Shown piece after piece: positions 7,440-17,240 of a stretch of 44,285 bases of DNA; position 1 is the first letter of the stretch, and every line of letters starts with the position of its first letter. The stretch comes from Candidatus Merdisoma merdipullorum. Its GTDB lineage: Bacteria > Bacillota > Clostridia > Lachnospirales > Lachnospiraceae. The position numbers and the translations under genes are program-made. The notes below the pieces were generated by a model. The model worked only from the letters and a program-made list of their open reading frames with translations. It did no database searches and was not told where the DNA came from. The stretch spans positions 1 through 44,285 of the forward strand of contig DVLE01000009.1 of assembly GCA_018715645.1 (NCBI GenBank), in the 5' to 3' direction.

Positions 7440-9725
7440 TTATCCCCTGTAATAGTTGATAAGGCAGCCCTTCAGAATGATTTCACGCTCAGCGTCAGTC
7501 AGACTTCCCAGACGCAAGGTCACAGAACGCTCCTTATCTCCGTTCACATAGACGGCGATCTCGCTCTGTCTCTCCTCGATTGCTTTGCGGATGTCCGGCA
7601 CAAACAGGAAGTCTCCTTTTGCGAAGGGCAGCTCGCCCTCGTCAATCAGGAAAGGCAGCATACCCCAGTTAATCAAGTTGGAACGATAACGCTTGGTCGC
7701 ATAGGCATTGGCGATGTTCGCCCAGCCTCCGAGAACCTTCTGGCAGGAGGCAGCCTGCTCTCTCGCGGAGCCATCGCCCGGCTTCACTGCAAAGATGGTG
7801 CTTCCCACGCCCAGGTTCGTCTTGTTGACGCCCGGATACCAGGTCTCAACCGCCTGGAAGATGCCTTTCAGCTCCGGTACAGCCTCGGCGGGACAGTTTC
7901 CGGCCTCGATCGCCTTCTCGGCCTTCTGAATCTCCTTCGCCAGACCTACGTAAGCCGGATCCTTACGGGAAAGCGTAAACTCAGCCAGTCCCAGCGGATT
8001 GGAACGGTAGGATGAGGTTTCGCCGGAAGGAATCAGCTCATCCGTCGTCGTAACCGGATCGTGGATCTCAGAAACCACCTTCAGGATCAGATGCTCCGGC
8101 AGAGCCGGCATGGCAGGCCAGTCCTTGATGTTCGGTCCCATCTTGATCTCTACCGTCGGATCGGCCACGCCCTTGCTGTCAAAGACGCGGTTCTCATAAA
8201 TCTTGCTGTCAAAGAAGTAGCGCGGATTGGAGTAATCCACATCCAGCTCCGTCGCCGCCGTCAGATAACCCTTGTTCGCCGCCGTAGCCGCGATAGAACG
8301 CGCGTCCATCAGAGCTACGGATGCAATCTGTCCGCTCTGAAGCTTGGAACCCTCCCGGTTCGGGAAGTTTCTTGTGGAGTGACGGATACTGAATCCATTG
8401 TTGGCCGGCGTATCGCCCGCGCCAAAGCAGGGACCGCAGAAGGCGGTCTTCATCACCGCTCCCGTCTCCATAAGAGCCGCGGCGGCTCCGTTCTTCACCA
8501 GCTCCATATATACCGGCATACTCGCCGGATACACGCTTAAAGTAAACTCATCGGGGCCAATGCTGGCGCCCTTCAAAATGTCGGCTGCAGCGCAGATATT
8601 CTCGAAACCGCCGCCGGCGCAGCCGGCGATGATTCCCTGATCCACATAAAGCTTTCCATCGCGGATCTTGTCGGTCAGATGATAGTCCACGGCTCCGCCT
8701 AAGGAAACCAGAGCCTTCTTCTCCACATCCCGCAGAATATCGCCCAGGTTGGCTTTCAGCTCCTCAATCGTATACGTATTGCTCGGATGGAAGGGCATCG
8801 CGATCATCGGCTTCACCGCGCTCAGATCCACATACACCATTCCGTCATAGTAAGCTACCTTGCCCGGCTTCAGCTCCTTGTAGGCTTCAGGTCTCTTATG
8901 AATCTCATAAAATTCCTTAATCGTATCGTCTGTCTGCCAGATAGAGGACAGGCAGGTGGTCTCTGTCGTCATCACGTCGATTCCGATACGGAAGTCTGCG
9001 CTTAAGTTCTCCACACCGTCGCCGACGAACTCCATCACCTTATTGTTTACATAGCCCTTCTCAAAGACTGCGCCGATGATAGCCAGAGCCACGTCCTGAG
9101 GACCTACACCCTTCTGCGGCTCCCCGGTCAGATATACGCCCACCACTTCCGGCATATTGATGTCGTAAGTCTTATTCAGAAGCTGCTTTACCAGCTCCGG
9201 TCCGCCCTCGCCCATAGCCATGGTTCCCAGCGCTCCGTAGCGGGTATGGCTGTCTGAGCCAAGGATCATCTTTCCGCTCTCAGCCAGCATCTCGCGGGCA
9301 AACTGGTGAATGACCGCCTGATGAGGCGGCACATAGACGCCGCCGTACCGCTTGGCACAGGTCAGGCCAAACATGTGATCGTCCTCATTGATCGTTCCGC
9401 CCACAGCGCACAGGCTGTTGTGGCAATTGGTCAGCACATAGGGAATCGGGAACTTTTCAAGTCCCGAAGCACGGGCTGTCTGGATAATACCTACGAACGT
9501 GATGTCGTGAGACGTCAGCTTATCAAATTTAATCTCCAGCTTTTCCATGCTGCCAGAGGTATTATGCGCTTCCAGGATCCCGTAAGCAATCGTCTGTTTC
9601 TTTGCGTCTTCCTTCGACGGAACAACACCAAGCTGGCTTTCCAGCACGCTGGCCGCATCCTTCGTATCAGGAACAAGCTCCGTTCCATTCAGAAGATACG
9701 CTCCGCCTTCAAATAATTGAACCAT
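7440..9725 (-). CDS. Aconitase-superfamily hydratase (YbhJ-like)
   Basis: The 761-residue protein has the aconitase fold. Three cluster-ligand cysteines are present at Cys369 ([10 protein letters not shown]) and Cys430/Cys433 ([10 protein letters not shown]), with nearly the same spacing as in mitochondrial aconitase, so a [4Fe-4S] cluster is expected. Other family marks are [10 protein letters not shown] (156-164) and the swivel domain near residues 630-720. The sequence resembles the E. coli YbhJ-type putative hydratases more than AcnA or AcnB; the substrate is not known to me. AGGAGGAT precedes the ATG. It is a monocistronic unit with its own promoter at 9786-9814 and a hairpin after the stop. 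There are no neighbouring TCA-cycle genes to confirm aconitate hydratase activity. Confidence 0.8.
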   Translation of the reverse strand: MVQLFEGGAYLLNGTELVPDTKDAASVLESQLGVVPSKEDAKKQTIAYGILEAHNTSGSMEKLEIKFDKLTSHDITFVGIIQTARASGLEKFPIPYVLTNCHNSLCAVGGTINEDDHMFGLTCAKRYGGVYVPPHQAVIHQFAREMLAESGKMILGSDSHTRYGALGTMAMGEGGPELVKQLLNKTYDINMPEVVGVYLTGEPQKGVGPQDVALAIIGAVFEKGYVNNKVMEFVGDGVENLSADFRIGIDVMTTETTCLSSIWQTDDTIKEFYEIHKRPEAYKELKPGKVAYYDGMVYVDLSAVKPMIAMPFHPSNTYTIEELKANLGDILRDVEKKALVSLGGAVDYHLTDKIRDGKLYVDQGIIAGCAGGGFENICAAADILKGASIGPDEFTLSVYPASMPVYMELVKNGAAAALMETGAVMKTAFCGPCFGAGDTPANNGFSIRHSTRNFPNREGSKLQSGQIASVALMDARSIAATAANKGYLTAATELDVDYSNPRYFFDSKIYENRVFDSKGVADPTVEIKMGPNIKDWPAMPALPEHLILKVVSEIHDPVTTTDELIPSGETSSYRSNPLGLAEFTLSRKDPAYVGLAKEIQKAEKAIEAGNCPAEAVPELKGIFQAVETWYPGVNKTNLGVGSTIFAVKPGDGSAREQAASCQKVLGGWANIANAYATKRYRSNLINWGMLPFLIDEGELPFAKGDFLFVPDIRKAIEERQSEIAVYVNGDKERSVTLRLGSLTDAEREIILKGCLINYYRG

Positions 9726-9785
9726 AAATCTATCCTCCTGAACAGGCGCCCTTCCCTCATTCTTTCCGAGCGCCGCGTTAACCTT

Positions 9786-9814
9786 ATTATAAAGAGAGGC
9801 ATGAGAGATTGCAA
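9786..9814 (-). promoter_or_regulatory. Promoter of the hydratase gene
   Basis: TTGCAA (9809-9814) and TATAAT (9786-9791) on the minus strand are 17 bases apart. The -35 lies inside an imperfect hairpin (AGATTGC/GCAATCT, about 9807-9833) that directly follows the stop of the upstream sensor kinase. Confidence 0.65.
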
Positions 9815-9833
9815 GCGAATTAAGCGCAATCTT

Positions 9834-12554
9834 TCATCCATGAAAAGGTTCTTCTGCCGCGGTATTTCCTGCCTCTCCCGCCCTTGCCGGCGCCTCCGGA
9901 AAGATAATCGTCACTTTGAACAGATCCCCATCCAGATAAATGTCAAATCTTCCCTTCTGAAGCTCCGTCAGATTCTTCGCGATGGACAGGCCAAGGCCGC
10001 TGCCTTCGGTGCTGCGGGCCACATCCCCTCTGATAAACCGTTCCGTCAATTCTCCGGCTTCGATATTCAGCGGCTGCTCGGAAATATTCTTGATGCTGAA
10101 ACGCACCATATGCCCCACAATCGTCAGTTCCACATAGACTCGCGTATTTGGCATCGCGTATTTGGCCGCATTATTGTACAGATTCTCAATAATACGCCAG
10201 AGCCTCCGCCCATCGGCCTCGATTACCACCGGTTCCTCCGGCATGCTGACGACGAAACGAAGTCCCTTATCTTCAAATTTTTCACTGAATTCACCGTTGG
10301 TCTGATTGATAAGCTCCTGAAAATTGATACGCGTCAATTCAAGTTTGACATTGCCCGAACTGATCTTAGACGCCTCCACCAGATCATCTGTCAGATGCTT
10401 CAGACGCAGAGCCTTATCCTCCAGGATCGCGATATAGTTTTTCGCCCTCTCATTCTGAATATCTTCCCGCTTCAGCAAATCCACATAATTGATGATAGAG
10501 GTCAGCGGAGTTTTGATGTCGTGAGACACATTCGTAATCAAATCAGATTTCAGCCGTTCGTCCTTGATGCTTTTTTCCACCGCTGACGAAAGTCCCTTTC
10601 CGATCTGATTGACAGCCTCCGCCAAGACCAGATTATCTCCCTCAAGCCGCTCCACAGGTATCTGATGCTTCAAATCTCCTTCCGCTATCTTTCCGATGCC
10701 ATCCAGAATTCTCTGACGCTGTACAGCCTGCCTCATGAGGAACACCCCTGCGGCGCAGTCGAAGACAACTGCCAGAAAGAATCCCCAGCCGCCCAGGCAA
10801 AGGAACAGAATATTCAGGGCCAGAAAACCTCCGTAGGAAAGCAGCGTCTTGGTCGTCGCTTTCCGGTTCCGGAGCGCAAGCTGCAGTCCCCGGTAGGCTG
10901 CGCAGCATACGCTGTTCGCCCACAACGTCTTGCTCTTCATCCTGCGCACAAGGCTCAGATAGCCGGAGAGAAACAGAAGATTGAACAGGAGCGCAATCCC
11001 GCCCCCCAGCAGCGCAAACTCTGTCATTCCCAGATCGTATACCGACAGGAGGGAAGCCGCTGCAAGCAGCGCCACGGCCGGCACTGCGATCAGCAAAAGC
11101 GCCGCCTCCGTCTTGATATGGTCAAACCGGTTCAGGCGAATCGTACGCTCCTCGTCCGTGCTGCGTCCTGCCGCCATGGTCAGATATACCATGGTCAGAA
11201 GATACATGATTCCGCCCAGAACCACTCCGTAGACTGCCATACGGCTGAGCGGACGGATCTCCTCATACTGCTGCTTGTACATCTGAAGATTGTCGCTGGC
11301 CATATACTGAGGATCTACGACTATTGCCAGGATAAACTCTCCGTCCACCGACGGAGGATAGCTTTTCACGTAGCTGCTCAGCTCGCTTAAGGAAATAGGC
11401 ATATTGCTTACCTGGTAATCCATATTGGAGCTGTCATAGATCAGATAATCCCGAAAGCCGCGAATATGGGACAGAAGTCCGTCTACGTCTGAAAACTCCG
11501 CGTTTCCAAAGGTCATAATATTGGTATAGATCTTTTCCTTATAGTCCTCCGGCGTTATCTCCGTCACAGACTTGGGGATAAGCAGATACCGCATATTCGT
11601 CATACTGGGACTGAACAGATCCAGATTCTCCTTATAAGCGTAAAAGTCATTGTAAATGACGGGAATGATATTTTCCAAATCATAGTACAGAGCCTGGAGC
11701 TGGGCGGTAGTCAGATTTTTTTCCTCCGCATAGGCGGTTATGCTCTCGTACCCAACCGGTGAATACCGCTCTTCGATGGCTTCTATCTGTTCCACATTCT
11801 GGACGGTGGCCTGGCCGCCATCCAAAACCCCCATGTCTGCCAAGGCTTCCGGATCCGCCGCGCTGATGACTTCCTGCCAGTAGCCCTCTGTCAGTTCTTC
11901 CATCTCCGCCGTTTCTTCTGTACCGCTTTCTGTGATGGAGGAACCGGCAGAAGTTCCCGTCTCCTCCGGCTCAGACTCTTCTGCCTGCACATCCGTCTCC
12001 AGCTCGCTGATCTCCTCACGGCTTTCTTCCGAATAGCTTTCATCCTCTCCTACCGTGGAGATAGACGCCACTGCGGAGCCGTCCTCATATACGGACTGCT
12101 CCGTATAATTTCTGGAGCCCTTCGTCAGATAGCCGACAGTCCCATCGTCATAGGTCAGCTTCATCAATGTCGCAGCCTCAAAGCCATCCAGGGACCAGTT
12201 AAGCAGATCGGTCAGATGGTAATACAAGCCGCCGTCAGACGGATCCCCGTCCAGAATCGTATTGTTTTCTGCGTACTCTTCCACATTGACCAGCAGGCTT
12301 CCGTCGTAGACGCCATTCTTTTCAAACTTGCTCTCACGGCTTGCCGCACGGATACAGCGGTAGATCTGCTCCAGAACCTCATTCTGATAATAAGCCGTGC
12401 TTTCAAAGCCCTGATCCCGGCTGATCCAGCCGAAACCATTGCTTCCCACATACATCGTACACACGATTACCGAAAGCACCAGCACCACCGCGCAGATCTG
12501 ATTCAGGACCACGGCAAGGGTCTTCCAGCTTTTTGAATACTCCCATCGCTTCAT
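9834..12554 (-). CDS. Large VanS-like sensor histidine kinase
   Basis: The product has 906 residues. An N-terminal membrane segment (about 14-35) is followed by an unusually large extracellular region (about 36-440) containing a highly acidic Ser/Glu-rich stretch (about 165-225). At least three or four further membrane segments lie between about 442 and 605. A HAMP-like linker leads to the kinase core: H-box NVSHDIKTPLTSI, N-box NLYNNAAKYA and G-box GSGLGLSIAKN. The core matches kinases paired with OmpR-type regulators. The ATG follows the regulator stop codon after 1 base, so the pair is co-translated. The ectodomain suggests detection of a cell-envelope signal, but no ligand domain is recognised. 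Confidence 0.9.
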   Translation of the reverse strand: MKRWEYSKSWKTLAVVLNQICAVVLVLSVIVCTMYVGSNGFGWISRDQGFESTAYYQNEVLEQIYRCIRAASRESKFEKNGVYDGSLLVNVEEYAENNTILDGDPSDGGLYYHLTDLLNWSLDGFEAATLMKLTYDDGTVGYLTKGSRNYTEQSVYEDGSAVASISTVGEDESYSEESREEISELETDVQAEESEPEETGTSAGSSITESGTEETAEMEELTEGYWQEVISAADPEALADMGVLDGGQATVQNVEQIEAIEERYSPVGYESITAYAEEKNLTTAQLQALYYDLENIIPVIYNDFYAYKENLDLFSPSMTNMRYLLIPKSVTEITPEDYKEKIYTNIMTFGNAEFSDVDGLLSHIRGFRDYLIYDSSNMDYQVSNMPISLSELSSYVKSYPPSVDGEFILAIVVDPQYMASDNLQMYKQQYEEIRPLSRMAVYGVVLGGIMYLLTMVYLTMAAGRSTDEERTIRLNRFDHIKTEAALLLIAVPAVALLAAASLLSVYDLGMTEFALLGGGIALLFNLLFLSGYLSLVRRMKSKTLWANSVCCAAYRGLQLALRNRKATTKTLLSYGGFLALNILFLCLGGWGFFLAVVFDCAAGVFLMRQAVQRQRILDGIGKIAEGDLKHQIPVERLEGDNLVLAEAVNQIGKGLSSAVEKSIKDERLKSDLITNVSHDIKTPLTSIINYVDLLKREDIQNERAKNYIAILEDKALRLKHLTDDLVEASKISSGNVKLELTRINFQELINQTNGEFSEKFEDKGLRFVVSMPEEPVVIEADGRRLWRIIENLYNNAAKYAMPNTRVYVELTIVGHMVRFSIKNISEQPLNIEAGELTERFIRGDVARSTEGSGLGLSIAKNLTELQKGRFDIYLDGDLFKVTIIFPEAPARAGEAGNTAAEEPFHG

Positions 12555-12555
12555 G

Positions 12556-13260
12556 TTACAGCTTCTCCACTTTGTAGCCGATTCCCCAGACCACCTTCAG
12601 ATAGCGGGGTTCCTTTGCGTTGATTTCGATCTTTTCACGAATATGGCGGATATGAACCGCCACCGTATTATCAGCTCCTATAGCGTCCTCATTCCAGATA
12701 CTTTCGTATATCTGATTGATAGAAAAAACCTTTCCCTGATTCTTTACCAGAAGAAGAAGAATATTGTACTCGATAGGCGTCAGCTTTACCGGCTCCCCAT
12801 CCACGGTAACCTCCTTCAGATCATCGTTGATAATCAGACCTCCGGTCTGATACACCTTCTGATTTTCTCCTGCCGCCGTTCCAAGCTTCGTGTAACGGCG
12901 AAGCTGAGACTTCACCCTGGCTACCAGCTCCAGCGGATTGAAAGGCTTCGTCACATAATCGTCGGCGCCGATGTTCAGCCCCAGAATCTTATCGGAATCC
13001 TCTGATTTTGCCGAGAGAATAATAATCGGAATACTGCTCTTTTCCCGGATCTTCAGCGTAGCCCTAAGGCCGTCCAGCTTCGGCATCATAATGTCTATCA
13101 AAAGAAGCTGCACATCCTCTTTCTGAAGCATATCTACCGCCTGCACCCCATCGTAGGCCTTAAGGATACGGTAGCCTTCCTGGGAAAGATAGATCTCTAT
13201 CGCATCCACAATCTCTTTGTCATCGTCACATACCAGAATTGTATTTCTATTCTTTGTCAT
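12556..13260 (-). CDS. OmpR/PhoB-family response regulator (VanR-like)
   Basis: The 234-residue protein has an N-terminal receiver (acidic CDDD, phospho-acceptor in LLIDIMMPKLDG, KPF near residue 100) and a C-terminal winged helix that binds DNA (signature NKVAVHI-like segment NTVAVHIRHIREKIE and VWGIGYK). I place the start at the ATG 13258-13260 because GAGGTGAG lies just upstream; a GTG 9 bases earlier is less well placed. It is the first gene of a two-gene operon with the sensor kinase. Direct repeats 11 bp apart upstream of its promoter (13337-13355) suggest autoregulation. Targets are unknown. Confidence 0.92.
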   Translation of the reverse strand: MTKNRNTILVCDDDKEIVDAIEIYLSQEGYRILKAYDGVQAVDMLQKEDVQLLLIDIMMPKLDGLRATLKIREKSSIPIIILSAKSEDSDKILGLNIGADDYVTKPFNPLELVARVKSQLRRYTKLGTAAGENQKVYQTGGLIINDDLKEVTVDGEPVKLTPIEYNILLLLVKNQGKVFSINQIYESIWNEDAIGADNTVAVHIRHIREKIEINAKEPRYLKVVWGIGYKVEKL

Positions 13261-13280
13261 TTTTCTCACCTCTGACTCCC

Positions 13281-13309
13281 ATTTTACTGTCTATTTTCTG
13301 TTATAACAA
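13281..13309 (-). promoter_or_regulatory. Promoter of the VanRS-like operon
   Basis: TTGTTA (13304-13309) and TAAAAT (13281-13286), spacer 17, on the minus strand. The predicted start is about 15 bases before the regulator gene, which has a strong ribosome site. Confidence 0.6.
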
Positions 13310-13336
13310 GGCTTTTTTAAATTCCTTGTTGGGTAA

Positions 13337-13355
13337 TTCTTAAGATTTTCTTGAG
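13337..13355 (-). promoter_or_regulatory. Direct-repeat operator candidate for the response regulator
   Basis: TTCTTAAG (13337-13344) and TTCTTGAG (13348-13355) repeat at an 11-bp interval just upstream of the -35 box. Tandem half-sites one helical turn apart are typical of OmpR-family regulators, and the position suits activation of the operon by its own product. Confidence 0.45.
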
Positions 13356-13395
13356 TTCAAAAAAGAATTTCATGTAACATAGTCTTTCCTGTAAA

Positions 13396-13425
13396 ACAAA
13401 AAAGAGGACGCCCAAAAGCGCCCTC
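13396..13425 (-). terminator. Rho-independent terminator after the DegV-family gene
   Basis: On the minus strand GAGGGCGC and GCGTCCTC (13404-13425) form a stem with a short loop, followed by T6. It sits 20 bases beyond the DegV-family stop codon and separates that operon from the regulator operon. Confidence 0.75.
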
Positions 13426-13443
13426 CACGGACAATTCTTTGCT

Positions 13444-14328
13444 CTATTTCAGATATTCCGCATATTTTTGCTCGCTGGCGTTTAAAAATACGATGCCGAT
13501 GATCCCAGGGCCCGTATGCGCTCCAATCGCGCAGCCTACCCAGGACTTGATGATGCCGCGGCAGTGGTATCTCTCTGTCAGCATCTGCGCCACCCTGTCG
13601 CAGGTCTCCGGATCGTTTCCGTGAACGACGCTGATTACCTGCTTATCAAGTTCAACTCCCCTCTCGCCTACCAGATCGACGCAGCGTTTCAGGGATTTGT
13701 GACGGCCGCGAATCTTCTCTGTAGCCACCAGCGCGCCTTCCTCGTTGACCTCGATAATCGGCTTCAGATCCAGCACGCCTCCCAGCACCGCCGAGGTTTT
13801 GCTTAAACGGCCGCCTTTATAGAGATATTCCAGCGTCTCCACCGTCACGATATGCTCCATATGGGAACAGAAGTACTCGGCTGCCTCAATAATCAGCTCT
13901 TTAGGAGCACCGTTTTCCTGCATCCGCAGAATTTTCGCCACAGCCAGGCCAAAGCCCATGGACGCGCATTTCGTGTCAATGATCGTAATCTTAAAGTCAG
14001 GATACTCCTCAAGAAGTTCCTCCTTTGCCAGATTCGCCGCATTGAAGGTTCCGGCGATACCTGTGGAAAAGCACAGATAAAGCACCTCGTCTCCCGCCTT
14101 CGCGTAAGGCTCAAAGTTTTCCCGGAACATATACTGGTTGATATGATACGTCTTAATATCGGCTCCCTCCGCCTGAATCTTATAAAACTCTTCCGGAAAA
14201 ATTGTCTTGCCATCAAAATAATCGGTTCCGTTGATCGTCACCGGTGTGGGAATCACATGAAGCTGATACTTTTCAATAATTTCCTTAGGCAGATCCGATG
14301 CGGAATCTGTGATAATTTTAAAAGCCAT
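13444..14328 (-). CDS. DegV family fatty-acid-binding protein
   Basis: The 294-residue protein begins MAFKIITDSASDLP, the family hallmark. DegV/FakB proteins bind a fatty acid and, with FakA kinase, feed exogenous fatty acids into phospholipids as acyl phosphate. Conserved family segments include the lipid-site motif ITDSASDLP and a C-terminal region with HTGPGIIGI. I chose the ATG at 14326-14328 because GGGGAGAG lies just upstream; the frame is open a further 13 codons. The gene lies 25 bases after nadE in the same direction and is followed by a terminator. No fakA is present in the window. A different FakB-like specificity is possible. Confidence 0.87.
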   Translation of the reverse strand: MAFKIITDSASDLPKEIIEKYQLHVIPTPVTINGTDYFDGKTIFPEEFYKIQAEGADIKTYHINQYMFRENFEPYAKAGDEVLYLCFSTGIAGTFNAANLAKEELLEEYPDFKITIIDTKCASMGFGLAVAKILRMQENGAPKELIIEAAEYFCSHMEHIVTVETLEYLYKGGRLSKTSAVLGGVLDLKPIIEVNEEGALVATEKIRGRHKSLKRCVDLVGERGVELDKQVISVVHGNDPETCDRVAQMLTERYHCRGIIKSWVGCAIGAHTGPGIIGIVFLNASEQKYAEYLK

Positions 14329-14353
14329 TTTTCTCTCCCCTGTTTCATTATTT

Positions 14354-16279
14354 TTACAGATTTTCAATTTCCTTCAGCCATAAAGACGCGCAGGCGTCGC
14401 TGGGCATCCGCAGATCTCCCCGCGGCGACACAGCCACCGACCCCACCTTCGGTCCATCCGGCAGACAGGACCGTTTAAACTGCTGAGCGAAAAACCTCCG
14501 GTAAAAGGTTTTCAGCCATTTCCGGATCGTCTCGTCATCATATACGCCCGCAAAGGCTTTTTTTGCCAGACGGTAGATCTTCGATGGCCGGAAACCGAAA
14601 CGCAGAACATAGTACAGGTAGAAATCATGCAGCTCATAGGGTCCCACCAGATCCTCCGTCTTCTGGGCAATGACTCCATCTTTTGGCGGCAGAAGCTCCG
14701 GACTCACCGGAGTATCCAGCACATCGAGAAGCACCTCTGACAGTTCCGCGTCTTCGCAGGTATCCGCGTAATAGCGGACAAGATGACGGACAAGCGTCTT
14801 GGGTACCCCTGCGTTGACGCCGTACATGGACATATGATCTCCATTATAGGTAGCCCAGCCAAGCGCCAGTTCCGACATATCTCCGGTGCCGATTACAAGG
14901 CCTCCGGTCTGGTTTGCCAGATCCATGAGTACCTGGGTTCTCTCTCTGGCCTGGGCGTTCTCATAAGTCACATCGTGGCTCTCCGGATCGTGGCCAATAT
15001 CCCGGAAATGGACCGTGACAGCCTCCCGGATGTCCACCTCCCGAAGCGTGGCCCCCAGCTTTCTCACCAGTTCGCAGGCATTCCGGTAGGTACGGTCCGT
15101 GGTGCCGAAGCAGGGCATCGTCACGCCCAGTATCCCCGTTCTTGGCAGTCCCAGGCTGTCAAAAGCCTTGACCGTCACCAGCAGGGCCAGCGTGGAATCC
15201 AGGCCCCCAGAGATTCCCACGACCGCCGTCTGCGCATGGGTATGCTCCAGACGCTTTTTGAGTCCCAGGTACTGAATCGAAAAGATCTCCTCGCACCGTC
15301 TCTGCCTGTCCTGGCTGTCATCCGGCACAAAGGGCGCCGGATCGACAGAACGGTCAAGCCTGGTCTCCTCTTTCTTCAGATGAAAATCTATCTCCGTATA
15401 GATAACGTCAGACTTTGCATAAAACGTCGTCATGCGTCTGCGCTCACCCGTAATCCGGGCAATATCCAGATCCGCATAAACCGTCTCATTCTTAAAACGA
15501 GCGGAACGGCTCAAAATCTTCCCGTTTTCCGCAATTAAATTATGTCCTCCAAACACCAGATCCTGGGAAGACTCTCCCTCTCCCGCGTTCGCGTAGACAT
15601 AGCCGCAGACAAGCCTCGCGGACTGGCCTCCGATCAAAGCCTCCCGGTAAATGTCCTTGCCCGTGGTCTCATCGCTGGCCGACAGATTTACAATCACAGT
15701 CGCCCCGGCCAGCGCGTGCCGGATACTGGGCGGATTCGGTACCCAGACATCCTCGCAGATCTCTGCGGCCACCGAAAGTCCCGGAAGCTCCGGACAGGTA
15801 AACAGAAGATTGGTTCCGAAGGGGACGTAGTCTCCCTCCCGACCTGCGAACTCCACCCAGACGGCATCCGCCTCCTCATTTCCCGGAGCGAAATGGCGAA
15901 GCTCGTAAAATTCCCCGTAATTCGGCAGGCAGGTCTTGGGAACCAGACCTAAAAGCTCTCCTCCCTGTACGGCCGCCGCCACATTGTAAAGCTTGCCCTC
16001 CTTTTCCCAGGGAAGGCCGACAAAAATCAGGGCGTCCAGCTCCTTCGTCTCCCGGACGATCCGGGCAAGCGTCTCTTTCGCGCTTTCCAGAAGAAGCTCC
16101 TGCAAAAACAGGTCCTGGCAGGTATAGCCTGTGATGCAAAGCTCCGGAAATACAAGAAGCTTCGTCCCGTTTCCGGCCGCTTCCCGTGAAAGGCGGATAA
16201 TCTCCTCTCCGTTAGCCTCCGGATCTCCTACCCAGACCTTCGGCGTGATCGCCGCAGCCTTGATAAATCCGTGTATCAT
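14354..16279 (-). CDS. nadE: Glutamine-dependent NAD+ synthetase
   Basis: This 641-residue two-domain enzyme makes NAD+ from nicotinate adenine dinucleotide, ATP and glutamine. The N-terminal nitrilase-like glutaminase domain (about 1-290) shows FPELCITGY, a catalytic-lysine region KTCLPNYGEF and the nucleophile cysteine in AAEICEDVW. The C-terminal synthetase domain carries the ATP P-loop GISGGLDST and the conserved GTGDMSELALGW. The length matches the long, glutamine-using form. GAGAGG precedes the ATG. The gene lies 24 bases after hslO and upstream of the degV family gene, all in one direction, so co-transcription is likely. Confidence 0.94.
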   Translation of the reverse strand: MIHGFIKAAAITPKVWVGDPEANGEEIIRLSREAAGNGTKLLVFPELCITGYTCQDLFLQELLLESAKETLARIVRETKELDALIFVGLPWEKEGKLYNVAAAVQGGELLGLVPKTCLPNYGEFYELRHFAPGNEEADAVWVEFAGREGDYVPFGTNLLFTCPELPGLSVAAEICEDVWVPNPPSIRHALAGATVIVNLSASDETTGKDIYREALIGGQSARLVCGYVYANAGEGESSQDLVFGGHNLIAENGKILSRSARFKNETVYADLDIARITGERRRMTTFYAKSDVIYTEIDFHLKKEETRLDRSVDPAPFVPDDSQDRQRRCEEIFSIQYLGLKKRLEHTHAQTAVVGISGGLDSTLALLVTVKAFDSLGLPRTGILGVTMPCFGTTDRTYRNACELVRKLGATLREVDIREAVTVHFRDIGHDPESHDVTYENAQARERTQVLMDLANQTGGLVIGTGDMSELALGWATYNGDHMSMYGVNAGVPKTLVRHLVRYYADTCEDAELSEVLLDVLDTPVSPELLPPKDGVIAQKTEDLVGPYELHDFYLYYVLRFGFRPSKIYRLAKKAFAGVYDDETIRKWLKTFYRRFFAQQFKRSCLPDGPKVGSVAVSPRGDLRMPSDACASLWLKEIENL

Positions 16280-16303
16280 ACACTTTCCTCTCCCGAAACG
16301 CCC

Positions 16304-17185
16304 CTAGCGCTTCGCTTTTGCCAAAATTCTTTTCAGGTCCTCCACATCAAAGGTATAGGCATGGCCGCAGAACTGGCACTTTACCTCGATAGGCCGGTTG
16401 TCCTGGATCATCTCCCGGATGTCCTTGCTTCCGATGCTGACGATGGCCTGCTCCACCCGGTCTCTCGTACAGTTGCAGTAATAGGCGGCCGGAAGCGTAT
16501 CGGTAATCTCAAGTCCGAAATCTCCAAGAAGCTTTTCAAGAATCTCCTCCGGCGTCAGCCCCTGATCCAGAAGGGCTGTCACTGAGTTTACTTCGGACAG
16601 CTTCTTTTCCAGCGCGTCTATAACCTTATCATCTGTAAAGGGCATAAGCTGAATGATAAAACCGCCGGCCTGGCGCACCGTATTGTCCTTGTTCAGAAGC
16701 ACTCCCAGGCCTACGGAAGACGGTACCTGCTCCGATGTGGCAAAATAATAGGTCAGATCCTCCGCGATTTCCCCGGTCTGAAGCTCCGTCTGCCCCACGT
16801 ACGGCTCCTTCAGCCCCAGATCCTTGATCACCCGCAGCATTCCGTTCCCCACAGCTCCGGCCACATCCAGCTTGCCTTTGGAATTGGCCGGAATCAGCAC
16901 CGTCGGCTCATTGACATAGCCTTTCACCCTCGCCTGGGAATCCGCAGTCACCGTAATGCCGCCGATAGGACCGTCGCCCTTTATCTGCAGAGTCAGCAGA
17001 TCCTGCTCACCCTTCATCATCGCCCCCATCATCGCTCCTGCGCTCAGAAGCCGTCCCAGAGCGGCCGTCGCCACCGGGCTAGTATTATGGATGGCGCGCG
17101 CCTCCTCCACCAGCTCTCTGGAGGTAACCGCAAAGGCGCGGATCTGAAGGTCCGCCGCCGTCGCTCTTACAATATAATCTGACAT
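16304..17185 (-). CDS. hslO: Redox-regulated chaperone Hsp33
   Basis: The 293-residue protein matches Hsp33 throughout. The C-terminal zinc site has the characteristic CxC (Cys237, Cys239) and CxxC (Cys270, Cys273), which form disulfides and activate the holdase under oxidative stress. The N-terminal core contains GRLLSAGAMMGAMMKG. It is cytosolic. The gene sits between a methyltransferase and nadE in a co-directional run. A 7-bp hairpin (GTAACTG/CAGTTAC, about 17202-17228) lies in the 55-base gap upstream of its GAGGAG ribosome site; its meaning is unclear. Confidence 0.95.
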   Translation of the reverse strand: MSDYIVRATAADLQIRAFAVTSRELVEEARAIHNTSPVATAALGRLLSAGAMMGAMMKGEQDLLTLQIKGDGPIGGITVTADSQARVKGYVNEPTVLIPANSKGKLDVAGAVGNGMLRVIKDLGLKEPYVGQTELQTGEIAEDLTYYFATSEQVPSSVGLGVLLNKDNTVRQAGGFIIQLMPFTDDKVIDALEKKLSEVNSVTALLDQGLTPEEILEKLLGDFGLEITDTLPAAYYCNCTRDRVEQAIVSIGSKDIREMIQDNRPIEVKCQFCGHAYTFDVEDLKRILAKAKR

Positions 17186-17240
17186 AAATACTCCTCAATT
17201 CTGTAACTGTTCAGTTCCTTCTCAGTTACCTGTAATCTTT

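Noticed and set aside
7440-9725. Calling the hydratase AcnA or AcnB aconitase
   Set aside because: Cluster cysteines fit, but the overall sequence looks closer to YbhJ-type hydratases and no TCA genes are nearby.
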